DNA of 64,000 nucleotides, from contig NZ_JAUDUY010000009.1 in the NCBI RefSeq assembly GCF_030380815.1, positions 1-64,000 on the forward strand, written 5' to 3'. A model generated the notes under the pieces. It was not told the origin of the DNA. It saw only the letters and a list, made by a program, of their open reading frames with translations, and made no database searches. The position numbers and the translations under genes were made by a program. Below, one piece after another: positions 45,856 through 53,583 of the stretch (position 1 is its first letter; every line of letters begins with the position of its first letter). The stretch comes from Robiginitalea aurantiaca. GTDB taxonomy: Bacteria > Bacteroidota > Bacteroidia > Flavobacteriales > Flavobacteriaceae.

Positions 45856-46395
45856 ATGAGTCAAAAAGTCCTTCTTTCTTCAAAAGAAATCGACATCATC
45901 CTGCACCGATTGGCCTGCCAATTATTAGAAAATCATTTAACCTTTTCGGACTCCGTGCTCATCGGACTGCAACCCAGGGGGACATTCCTCGCCCGCAGAT
46001 TGCTCGATGTGCTGCACAATGAGTATAATGTAAAGCATATACCCTTCGGGCTTTTGGACATAACCTTTTACAGGGATGACTTCCGAAGGGGCGACAAAAC
46101 CTTGTCAGCCAGCAGTACCCAAATCGATTTCCTGGTAGAGGGGAAGCGGGTGGTGCTTATCGATGACGTTCTCTACACGGGCCGCAGTATTCGCGCAGCT
46201 CTTACCGCCCTGCAATCCTTTGGACGACCCGGCGCAATAGAATTGCTGACCCTCATCGATCGGAGGTTTAGCAGGCATTTGCCCATTCAGCCGGATTATC
46301 GGGGCAGGCAGGTCGATGCCATAAAGGAGGAACGCGTAAAAGTGTGCTGGAAAGAAAACGACGGAGAAGACACCGTATACCTGGTTAGCCATTAA
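45856..46395 (+). CDS. pyrR: Bifunctional pyr operon regulator / uracil phosphoribosyltransferase PyrR
   Basis: A 179-residue type I phosphoribosyltransferase. The PRPP-binding loop is VVLIDDVLYTGRSIRAAL (near residues 98-115); LIGLQPRGTFLARRL and LDITFYRDD are further PyrR signatures. In Gram-positives PyrR binds an attenuator in pyr mRNA and also converts uracil to UMP. Here the enzymatic role is more likely, as the leader is too short for such an attenuator. It precedes pyrB by four bases, an operon order also found in relatives. Confidence 0.93.
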   Translation: MSQKVLLSSKEIDIILHRLACQLLENHLTFSDSVLIGLQPRGTFLARRLLDVLHNEYNVKHIPFGLLDITFYRDDFRRGDKTLSASSTQIDFLVEGKRVVLIDDVLYTGRSIRAALTALQSFGRPGAIELLTLIDRRFSRHLPIQPDYRGRQVDAIKEERVKVCWKENDGEDTVYLVSH

Positions 46396-46399
46396 TAGT

Positions 46400-47326
46400 A
46401 TGAGTGATCTGAGCGTAAAACATTTACTGGGAATCAAATACCTTCAGAAATCGGATCTCGATCTGATCTTTGAAACTGCCGACCATTTTAAGGAAGTCCT
46501 CAGCAGGAGTATTAAGAAAGTACCCTCGCTACGCGACATCACTATTGCCAATATCTTTTTTGAAAACAGCACACGAACCCGCCTTTCTTTTGAGCTGGCA
46601 GAAAAAAGATTGTCCGCGGATGTGATCAATTTTTCAGCCGGTCAGTCCTCTGTCCGGAAAGGGGAAACCCTGATCGATACCGTAAACAATATCCTGTCTA
46701 TGAAGGTGGATATGGTCGTTCTGAGGCATCCCAATGCCGGAGCTGGAATTTTCCTTTCCAACCATGTATCAGCCTCAATAGTCAATGCAGGAGACGGTGC
46801 GCACGAGCACCCAACCCAGGCTCTTTTGGATGCGTATTCCATACGGGAACGCCTCGGGGGCGTGGGCGGCCGAAAAGTTGTAATCGTCGGGGATATCCTG
46901 CATTCCCGGGTTGCGCTGTCGAATATCTTTGCCCTGCAGATGTTAGGGGCAGAAGTAAAGGTCTGTGGCCCAAAAACTCTGATGCCTAAATACGTGGAGT
47001 CCCTTGGGGTGCAGGTAGAGTATAATTTGCGAAAGGCCCTTGAATGGTGCGATGTAGCGAATATGTTGCGCATCCAGAATGAGCGCATGGACATGTCTTA
47101 TTTTCCGACACTGAGGGAATACACCAAACAATACGGTATCGATCGGGTACTGCTCGATAGCCTGGATAAGGAAATCGTTATTATGCACCCCGGGCCCATT
47201 AACAGGGGAGTGGAAATTACCAGTGATGTGGCTGATTCAGACCAGTCCATCATCCTGAATCAGGTTGAAAACGGCGTAGCGATCCGCATGGCCGTGATTT
47301 ATCTTTTGGCTTCCAAAATAAAATAA
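46400..47326 (+). CDS. pyrB: Aspartate carbamoyltransferase catalytic subunit
   Basis: PyrB condenses carbamoyl phosphate and aspartate in pyrimidine synthesis. The 308-residue protein shows the carbamoyl-phosphate site FFENSTRTRLSFELAEKRL (near residues 52-70), VLRHPNAGAG, DGAHEHPTQALLDAYSIRE and HPGPINRGVEI. A regulatory chain gene pyrI does not follow, so the enzyme is probably the unregulated class B/C type. The gene is four bases after pyrR and seven before the STAS-like gene. Confidence 0.96.
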   Translation: MSDLSVKHLLGIKYLQKSDLDLIFETADHFKEVLSRSIKKVPSLRDITIANIFFENSTRTRLSFELAEKRLSADVINFSAGQSSVRKGETLIDTVNNILSMKVDMVVLRHPNAGAGIFLSNHVSASIVNAGDGAHEHPTQALLDAYSIRERLGGVGGRKVVIVGDILHSRVALSNIFALQMLGAEVKVCGPKTLMPKYVESLGVQVEYNLRKALEWCDVANMLRIQNERMDMSYFPTLREYTKQYGIDRVLLDSLDKEIVIMHPGPINRGVEITSDVADSDQSIILNQVENGVAIRMAVIYLLASKIK

Positions 47327-47332
47327 CGACAT

Positions 47333-47665
47333 ATGATTTTTGACAAAGATGGGAATATCACCATCGTGATGCAGGAAAAGGCCTCCCTTGCGACATTCCT
47401 GAAAAATCTGAATCAGGAGTACCACAAGGTTAAAAACGACCACCTGATCCTAAACTTATTTTCATTCGGAACCCTTTCCACTTCGGATTTGCTCGAATTT
47501 ATGGATCTCTCGAACCAGCATAGGGGTAGTGGTAAATCTTTTGTGCTGGTGAGCAATTCGGTTGCTCCGGACGATATCCCCGAGGAGATCAGTCTGGCAC
47601 CCACCCTGCAGGAAGCACGGGACATCATTGAAATGGAGGAAATAGAAAGGGATCTCGACCTCTGA
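47333..47665 (+). CDS. Small STAS-like protein next to ribonuclease Z
   Basis: This 110-residue cytoplasmic protein has an alpha/beta pattern: FDKDGNITIVMQEK, HLILNLFSFGTLSTSDLLEFM, SFVLVSNSVAPDDIPEEISL and an acidic C-terminus. The order resembles STAS domains (anti-sigma-factor antagonist fold), although the phospho-serine site is not obvious. It is conserved beside rnz in Flavobacteriaceae and is sometimes mis-annotated as ribonuclease Z. Function unknown. It lies seven bases after pyrB. Confidence 0.75.
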   Translation: MIFDKDGNITIVMQEKASLATFLKNLNQEYHKVKNDHLILNLFSFGTLSTSDLLEFMDLSNQHRGSGKSFVLVSNSVAPDDIPEEISLAPTLQEARDIIEMEEIERDLDL

Positions 47666-47686
47666 CCTATGGGGAGCGGTCCGGGA

Positions 47687-48592
47687 ATGCGTTTACAGAT
47701 ACTGGGGTGCTATGCGGCCACTCCCAGATTTCAGACACCGCCAAGTGGTCAGGTGCTGGAGGCAGGCAAACACCTGGTCCTTATCGATTGTGGTGAGGGT
47801 ACACAAATGCAGCTCCGCAGATTCAAAGTGCGTTTCAGCCGTATTGAACATATTTTTATCTCTCATCTTCACGGAGATCATTTTTTTGGCCTTCCCGGAC
47901 TTATAGCTTCCTTCAGGCTTCTCGGCAGGGAAAAACCACTGCATATCTACGGACCTAAAGGAATTCGGGAAGCGATTACCCTTCTTTTGAAACTCGGAGA
48001 TTCCTGGACGAATTTTCCACTTCATTTTCACGAATTGTCCAGCCCGGATTCCGAGCTTATCTTCGAGGATGCTTCCCTTTGTGTTCACACCCTGCCCCTG
48101 GATCATCGTATCTATACCAATGGTTTCCTTTTTAAACTATCCAGGGGGGACCGAAAACTAAAGATAGATGTAGCGGAGCAATTGGGGATTGAAAAAGCGT
48201 ATTACCGGAAAATAAAACAGGGATCAGATGTTCCTGATGCCCAGGGAAACCCTATTGCGAATGCCCTGCTTACGGAGCCCCCTCCACCTCCTAAAGGCTA
48301 TGCTTATTGCAGTGACACGGCTTTTGATCCCGGGTTGATCCCCCAGATCAAAGGGGTGGATGTCCTGTACCACGAATCCACATTTCTGCAAAGTGAGGCT
48401 GCCCTGGCCCGCAAAACAAAGCACTCCACGGCCGAAGAAGCTGCCCGTATTGCCAGGGATGCCGGAGTCGGCCGGCTTATCCTCGGACACTATTCTACCC
48501 GCTATACCGATTTGGAATCTTTTCGGAAAGAGGCGCAGGAGCACTTCCCGGGCGTTGAGCTGGCAGAGGAGGGTGCCGTATTCCAGTGGTAG
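47687..48592 (+). CDS. rnz: Ribonuclease Z
   Basis: RNase Z matures tRNA 3' ends. The metallo-beta-lactamase fold shows the zinc motif HLHGDHFFGLPGLI (HXHXDH), later ligands in LPLDHRIYTNGF, YCSDTAFD and LILGHYSTRY, and a C-terminal PGVELAEEGAVF. About 301 residues from ATG 47687, the family start (MRLQILGCYAATPRF). The ATG at 47669 is in frame but adds six residues (GSGPG) not typical of the family. No stand-alone exosite arm is truncated. It is the last gene of the pyrR operon. Confidence 0.93.
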   Translation: MRLQILGCYAATPRFQTPPSGQVLEAGKHLVLIDCGEGTQMQLRRFKVRFSRIEHIFISHLHGDHFFGLPGLIASFRLLGREKPLHIYGPKGIREAITLLLKLGDSWTNFPLHFHELSSPDSELIFEDASLCVHTLPLDHRIYTNGFLFKLSRGDRKLKIDVAEQLGIEKAYYRKIKQGSDVPDAQGNPIANALLTEPPPPPKGYAYCSDTAFDPGLIPQIKGVDVLYHESTFLQSEAALARKTKHSTAEEAARIARDAGVGRLILGHYSTRYTDLESFRKEAQEHFPGVELAEEGAVFQW

Positions 48593-48683
48593 TCTCCATT
48601 GATCGAATCTATGGGTTTCTGCCTTTGTGATTCGGAAGCTTTTTGGCATTTTTGTTTGTACCTTACCCATCCTGATGTAACGT

Positions 48684-49331
48684 ATGCACGAAGATCTTGG
48701 AAATTACCGTAAAGTCTACGACAAAGAGCAATTGCTGGAGTCCAACGTACCTGAAAATCCACTGGAACTCTTCAGGAAATGGTTCTACGAAATAGAGCAC
48801 AGTGGCAGTACGGATGAGCCCAATGCCATGACGGTTGCGACCAAAGGCCTTGATGGTTTCCCCAAAAGCCGGGTGGTACTCCTAAAACGATTCACCGCTG
48901 AGGGGTTCGTATTCTATACCAATTACGAAAGCGAAAAGGGTAAGGCGATCGCGGCAGACCCAAGGCTCTGTCTCTCCTTTTTCTGGCCGCATATGGAACG
49001 ACAGATTATCATAAAAGGTATAGCCGAGAAACTTGCAGAAAACCTTTCTGATGGTTATTTTGAATCACGGCCAGAGGGAAGTAAGCTTGGAGCCATCGTA
49101 TCACCTCAAAGCGAAGTGATATCCTCCCGTGAGACCCTCGAGGAGGAACTGCGGTCCTTAGAAGAAAAATATCATGGCAGGGAGATTCCCAGGCCCCCCT
49201 ATTGGGGAGGCTTTCTGGTCAGGCCACAGTCTATGGAATTCTGGCAGGGGCGACCGAATCGATTACACGATCGGATCCGCTATGAATTAAAGGAAGACTA
49301 TAACTGGAAACGGGAGCGCCTGGCGCCCTGA
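48684..49331 (+). CDS. pdxH: Pyridoxamine 5'-phosphate oxidase
   Basis: PdxH oxidises pyridoxine or pyridoxamine 5'-phosphate to PLP with FMN and O2. The 215-residue protein has the signature N-terminal YRKVYDKEQLLESNVPENP, FMN-binding PNAMTVATKGLDGFPKSRVV then LLKRFTAEGFVFYTNYESEK, IVSPQSEVISSRE, and the C-terminal PRPPYWGGFLVRPQSMEFWQ and RLHDRIRYEL. It is spaced 91 bases from rnz, so may have its own promoter. Confidence 0.95.
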   Translation: MHEDLGNYRKVYDKEQLLESNVPENPLELFRKWFYEIEHSGSTDEPNAMTVATKGLDGFPKSRVVLLKRFTAEGFVFYTNYESEKGKAIAADPRLCLSFFWPHMERQIIIKGIAEKLAENLSDGYFESRPEGSKLGAIVSPQSEVISSRETLEEELRSLEEKYHGREIPRPPYWGGFLVRPQSMEFWQGRPNRLHDRIRYELKEDYNWKRERLAP

Positions 49332-49384
49332 GGTCAATAGAGCTGATGGAATGACAAACAACAACCCTAACCGATTGAAGAAAA

Positions 49385-49870
49385 ATGAAAGAATTAATCT
49401 TGGTACGGCATGCCAAGTCCTCCTGGGAATACGATGTAAAAGACGCAGACCGGCCACTTGGTGAGCGCGGAATATCCGATGCACACCTTATTTCAGAAGC
49501 CATTCAAAAGGATGTAACAGGTGTACATGCCATTTTTTCAAGCCCGGCAAACCGGGCTCTTCATACCTGTATGATCCTGATGCGCCAACTCAACCTGCCC
49601 ATGGATTCCCTTCAGGTGGAAAAAGAGTTATATGATTTTTCGGGAGGGGCTGTAAGTGCGCACATCAAAAATCTGGACGAATCCCTGGAGAAGGTCATGC
49701 TCTTTGGTCATAACAATGCCATGACGCATATTGCCAATAAATGGGGCAGCAAATACCTGGATAATGTACCGACCTGCGGCGTGGTGGTCCTTAATTTTCC
49801 AGTAGAATCATGGAAAGAAATTTCCTACGGCACAACCGAAAAGACGGTTTTTCCGAAACACTTGAGATAA
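49385..49870 (+). CDS. sixA: SixA-like histidine phosphatase
   Basis: This histidine-phosphatase-superfamily protein of 161 residues has the N-terminal RHA motif in LVRHAKSSWEYDV (catalytic His near residue 9), DRPLGERG and FGHNNAMTHI with the second catalytic His. E. coli SixA dephosphorylates the phosphotransferase-system protein NPr and was first reported to act on ArcB. In this genome's context it precedes ppk by three bases, so a role in phosphate or polyphosphate metabolism is also possible. The substrate is inferred only by family. Confidence 0.85.
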   Translation: MKELILVRHAKSSWEYDVKDADRPLGERGISDAHLISEAIQKDVTGVHAIFSSPANRALHTCMILMRQLNLPMDSLQVEKELYDFSGGAVSAHIKNLDESLEKVMLFGHNNAMTHIANKWGSKYLDNVPTCGVVVLNFPVESWKEISYGTTEKTVFPKHLR

Positions 49871-49873
49871 ACA

Positions 49874-51961
49874 ATGGATAAATATCAATATGTAAACAGG
49901 GAAATCAGCTGGTTGCGATTTAACGAGCGTGTTTTGCAGGAGAGTATGGACAAAAAGGTTCCCCTGATCGAACGCCTTCGATTTCTGGGGATTTTTTCCA
50001 ACAACCTGGATGAATTTTTCAAGGTGCGGTACGCCACAGTCAAACGAATTGTACAGGCAGGGAAGTCTGGGAAAAGTGTTTTGGGGGGAGAAAGGGCCAA
50101 AGACCTCTTGGATGAGATCACCAGTATTGTTATCCGGCAACAGAAGGACAGCCAGGTGATCCTCAAGCAAATTGAAGAGGAATTGCAGGAAGAGAATATA
50201 TATCTGATCGATGAAACAGAAATTCAGCCACATCAGGAGCCCTTTCTGAAGACCTATTTTATACAAAATGTGGGGCCTTCCCTGATGACCATCATTCTCA
50301 ATAGTGTTATTGAATTTCCCAACCTGAAGGATACCGCAGCCTATCTGGCTGTGAAAATGGTCTTGAGTGATTCCTCGGATGAACCGCAGAACAGCGGGCA
50401 GAACCAGTATGCCCTTATCGAGATTCCGAAGGAAATAGATCGTTTCATAGTGCTGCCGAAGGAGGGCAATCGGAATTATATCATCCTTTTGGATGACCTG
50501 ATCCGATATTCCCTGAAAACTATTTTTAATATGTTTTCCTACGAATCCGTTTCAGCACATATGATTAAGATTACCCGGGATGCGGAACTGGATATCGACA
50601 ATGATCTGAGCAAAAGTTTTATCGAAAAGATTTCCAGCAGCGTTGAAAACCGAAAAATCAGCGATCCGGTGCGTTTTGTCTACGACAGTTCCATTGAAGC
50701 GGATACCTTGAATTTCCTGAAGGAAAAGATGAATATCGAGGACACGGATAGTGTTATTCCGGGGGGAAGGTATCACAATCGAAGGGATTATATGGGCTTC
50801 CCAAGTCTCGGGAGATCAGACCTGATGTACGACCGAATAAAACCCCTTCCTGTAAAAGGCCTTACTTTGGATGGCAGTCTCTTCGATCGCATTGCCGAGA
50901 AAGACCATCTGCAATATGCGCCCTATCATACGTTTATGTATGTGATTAAATTCCTCAGGGAGGCGGCGCTGGACCCGAAAGTGCGAACCATTAAAATAAC
51001 GGTGTACCGCCTCGCCAATAATTCCCAGGTTGCCGCTTCCCTGATCAACGCGGCTAAAAACGGAAAACAGGTAACGGTTCAGATTGAATTGCAGGCGCGA
51101 TTTGACGAGCGCGCCAATATCGAGTATGCAGAACAGCTGCAGGAGGAAGGCATTCGCCTGATATTCGGGGTACCCGGCCTTAAGGTCCACAGCAAAATCT
51201 GTGTAATAGAACGAGAGGAGGGCGGGACCCTCAGGCGATATGGATTTATCAGCACGGGTAATTTTAATGAAAACACCGCCCGTATTTATACGGATTACAC
51301 CCTGTTTACGGCCCATGAGCCCATTCTGAAGGAGCTTAATAAAGTCTTTAATTTCTTTGAGACGTCCTATAAGATCTACAAGTACAAACACCTGATCGTC
51401 TCACCTCATTACACCCGGAGTCGCTTTAAAAAACTCATCGATACGGAAATCGATAATGCACAGTCGGGGAGGGAAGCTTACATCAAAATAAAGATGAATA
51501 GCCTCACCTCTTACGATATGGTCGATCTGTTATATGAAGCCAGTAACGCCGGGGTAAAAATTCAGCTGATCATCCGTGGGATTTGCTGTCTTATTCCGGG
51601 AATCCCCGGTATGAGCGAGAATATAGAAGCCATTAGTGTCGTAGATAAATTTCTTGAGCATCCGAGGATTTTCATTTTTGGAAATGACGGTGATCCCAGG
51701 GTCTATATTTCCTCAGCGGATTGGATGACCCGTAACCTCGATTATCGCGTCGAGGTTGGTTGCCCCATTTATGATGAGGCGATTCGGAAGGAACTCATAG
51801 AGACCTTTGAGATTTCCTGGAAGGACAATGTGAAAGCCCGGGTCTTTGACGCGGAACAGACCAACGGATATCGGAAAACGGATGCGCCTGATTTTCGATC
51901 TCAGTTCGAGATGTATGACTATTATGAGCGGCATTTAATTCAGTCTGGTGAAGGTACGTAA
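49874..51961 (+). CDS. ppk1: Polyphosphate kinase 1
   Basis: PPK1 makes inorganic polyphosphate reversibly from ATP. The 695-residue protein begins with the N domain (YVNREISWLRFNERVLQES), followed by the head domain, then the two phospholipase-D-like catalytic domains. The phosphorylated histidine lies in GLKVHSKICVIERE; other motifs are TYHTFMYVIKFLREAALDP-like (here PYHTFMYVIKFLREAA), ISTGNFNENTARIYTDYTLF and the C-terminal IRGICCLIPGIPGMSENI. It follows sixA after three bases and overlaps ppx by 14, a tightly coupled polyphosphate operon. Confidence 0.95.
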   Translation: MDKYQYVNREISWLRFNERVLQESMDKKVPLIERLRFLGIFSNNLDEFFKVRYATVKRIVQAGKSGKSVLGGERAKDLLDEITSIVIRQQKDSQVILKQIEEELQEENIYLIDETEIQPHQEPFLKTYFIQNVGPSLMTIILNSVIEFPNLKDTAAYLAVKMVLSDSSDEPQNSGQNQYALIEIPKEIDRFIVLPKEGNRNYIILLDDLIRYSLKTIFNMFSYESVSAHMIKITRDAELDIDNDLSKSFIEKISSSVENRKISDPVRFVYDSSIEADTLNFLKEKMNIEDTDSVIPGGRYHNRRDYMGFPSLGRSDLMYDRIKPLPVKGLTLDGSLFDRIAEKDHLQYAPYHTFMYVIKFLREAALDPKVRTIKITVYRLANNSQVAASLINAAKNGKQVTVQIELQARFDERANIEYAEQLQEEGIRLIFGVPGLKVHSKICVIEREEGGTLRRYGFISTGNFNENTARIYTDYTLFTAHEPILKELNKVFNFFETSYKIYKYKHLIVSPHYTRSRFKKLIDTEIDNAQSGREAYIKIKMNSLTSYDMVDLLYEASNAGVKIQLIIRGICCLIPGIPGMSENIEAISVVDKFLEHPRIFIFGNDGDPRVYISSADWMTRNLDYRVEVGCPIYDEAIRKELIETFEISWKDNVKARVFDAEQTNGYRKTDAPDFRSQFEMYDYYERHLIQSGEGT

Positions 51962-52841
51962 GTATGCGGCTATTGATATCGGTTCCAATGCGATGCGCCT
52001 TCTGGTGCATAATATTGTGGAAACCCCGCAGCGGCCCGTACAATTTTTTAAAAACGCCCTGGTCCGCGTTCCCGTTCGCCTGGGAGAAGATAGTTTTGGA
52101 ATTGGGACGATATCAGAGGAGAATGTCCGGCGCATCGTCAAAACCCTCAAGGCTTTTTTATTGCTGATCGAAGTGAGTGGGGTTGAGAAATACCGGGCCT
52201 GCGCCACTTCTGCGCTCAGGGAAGCCGCTAACGGACCTGAGATTACGGAACGCATATTCAAGGAAACCGGTATGGAGGTGGAGTTGATAGATGGGCAGGA
52301 AGAGGCTTCCATTATCGCCGGTACAGACCTTGCCCAACTGATACAACAGGACGCGAATTACCTCTACGTGGACGTGGGTGGGGGGAGTACGGAATTTACG
52401 GTGTTTTCAGGTGGGGAACCCGTGTTGTCAAGGTCGTTTCAGATCGGAACCGTCCGCCTGATCAAGGAATTGGTGGCAGAGGCTGAATGGAAGGAATTAC
52501 GCGAATGGATTCAGGGAGCGACTGCGGGAAGGCCCAAGCTTTCAATTATAGGTTCAGGCGGGAATATCAATAAACTCCATAAAATGTCCGGACGGAAAAT
52601 CGGACAGCCTTTGTCCTACATCTGGCTCAATGCGCAGTATCATTTTTTAGAAAGCATGACTTACGATGAGCGCATTTCTGAACTCGGGCTAAACCCGGAT
52701 CGTGCAGATGTCATCCTTCCGGCCACACAAATATTTTTACTGACGGCCAAATGGAGTGGGGTCAAAAAAATTCATGTCCCCCAGATTGGGTTGGCAGATG
52801 GAATTATTCGGGACCTGTATTTTAGGGAGATGGGGTATTGA
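51948..52841 (+). CDS. Exopolyphosphatase (Ppx/GppA family)
   Basis: A 297-residue enzyme of the ASKHA fold that degrades polyphosphate or pppGpp. It starts at a GTG (51948-51950), giving MKVRKYAAIDIGSNAMRLLV, the phosphate-1 motif; YLYVDVGGGSTEFTVF is the phosphate-2 motif and SIIGSGGNINKLHKM the later nucleotide motif. It is shorter than E. coli Ppx, with no C-terminal HD-like domain, as usual in Bacteroidota. It overlaps ppk by 14 bases, so synthesis and breakdown of polyphosphate are coordinated in one transcript. Confidence 0.92.
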   Translation: MKVRKYAAIDIGSNAMRLLVHNIVETPQRPVQFFKNALVRVPVRLGEDSFGIGTISEENVRRIVKTLKAFLLLIEVSGVEKYRACATSALREAANGPEITERIFKETGMEVELIDGQEEASIIAGTDLAQLIQQDANYLYVDVGGGSTEFTVFSGGEPVLSRSFQIGTVRLIKELVAEAEWKELREWIQGATAGRPKLSIIGSGGNINKLHKMSGRKIGQPLSYIWLNAQYHFLESMTYDERISELGLNPDRADVILPATQIFLLTAKWSGVKKIHVPQIGLADGIIRDLYFREMGY

Positions 52842-52873
52842 TTGAAAAGGCAATTTCCCTTGTATGTCGGGTA

Positions 52874-53455
52874 TTACCCATGTACGGTTTCCGATGTTCC
52901 CAGATCCTTCATGATCTCTGCCTCATAGGCCAGTAGATCTCCCCATTTTTTATCGACCTCTTCCCGGTTTCCGTATTTTCTCGCAAAGGTGAGGAACATG
53001 GTATAATGCCCTGCTTCACTAATCATTAGTTTTCTGTAGAATTCTGCAAGATCCTTGTCCTGTAGCTGTTCAGAGAGCAGGCGAAACCGCTCGCAGCTTC
53101 GGGCCTCTATCAGGGCAGCATAGAGCAGACGATGAATAAGTTGATCTGTTCGTTTTCCCCCACTGGGGAAGAACTTCAGAAGTTTAAGCACGTATTCATC
53201 TTTCCGATAGCGCCCCAGCGTTTTCCCGCGTTTGAGAATGCGGTCGTGGACCATTTTAAAATGTCCCATTTCTTCCCTGGAAAGCGCGATCATTTCCTGG
53301 ATAAGGTCAGGGTATTCCGGGAAACTGACAATCAGTGAAATGGCCGTACTGGCAGCCTTTTGCTCACAGAATGCGTGATCTGTAAGGATTTCATCAATAT
53401 TTTTCTCAACGATATTGACCCAACGCGGATCGGTAGGTAGCTTTAACCCGAGCAT
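52874..53455 (-). CDS. miaE: tRNA 2-methylthio-N6-isopentenyladenosine-37 hydroxylase MiaE
   Basis: MiaE hydroxylates ms2i6A37 on tRNA using a diiron centre. This ferritin-like four-helix protein has 193 residues with the iron ligands in DHAFCEQKAAST (Glu), LSREEMGHFKMV (Glu-X2-His), ALIEARSCERFRLL (Glu pair) and ISEAGHYTMFLTF (Glu-X2-His). Length matches the family. It is monocistronic, converging on ppx with 32 bases between the stops. A TACCTTTG promoter box lies upstream. Confidence 0.94.
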   Translation of the reverse strand: MLGLKLPTDPRWVNIVEKNIDEILTDHAFCEQKAASTAISLIVSFPEYPDLIQEMIALSREEMGHFKMVHDRILKRGKTLGRYRKDEYVLKLLKFFPSGGKRTDQLIHRLLYAALIEARSCERFRLLSEQLQDKDLAEFYRKLMISEAGHYTMFLTFARKYGNREEVDKKWGDLLAYEAEIMKDLGTSETVHG

Positions 53456-53472
53456 AAAAATGGTATTTCCGG

Positions 53473-53480
53473 CAAAGGTA
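53473..53480 (-). promoter_or_regulatory. -7 promoter box of miaE
   Basis: The minus strand reads TACCTTTG, identical to the rnpB box, and predicts a leader of about 14 bases. Confidence 0.5.
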
Positions 53481-53583
53481 AAAAGAATCCTGCGCAGTAA
53501 CTAAACGGGAATTTTATATGGAAGCGGGCCCCTTTTCCCTGATCCGTGCGGACTGCAGATGGGAGCCATTGTCGATGGCCCTG

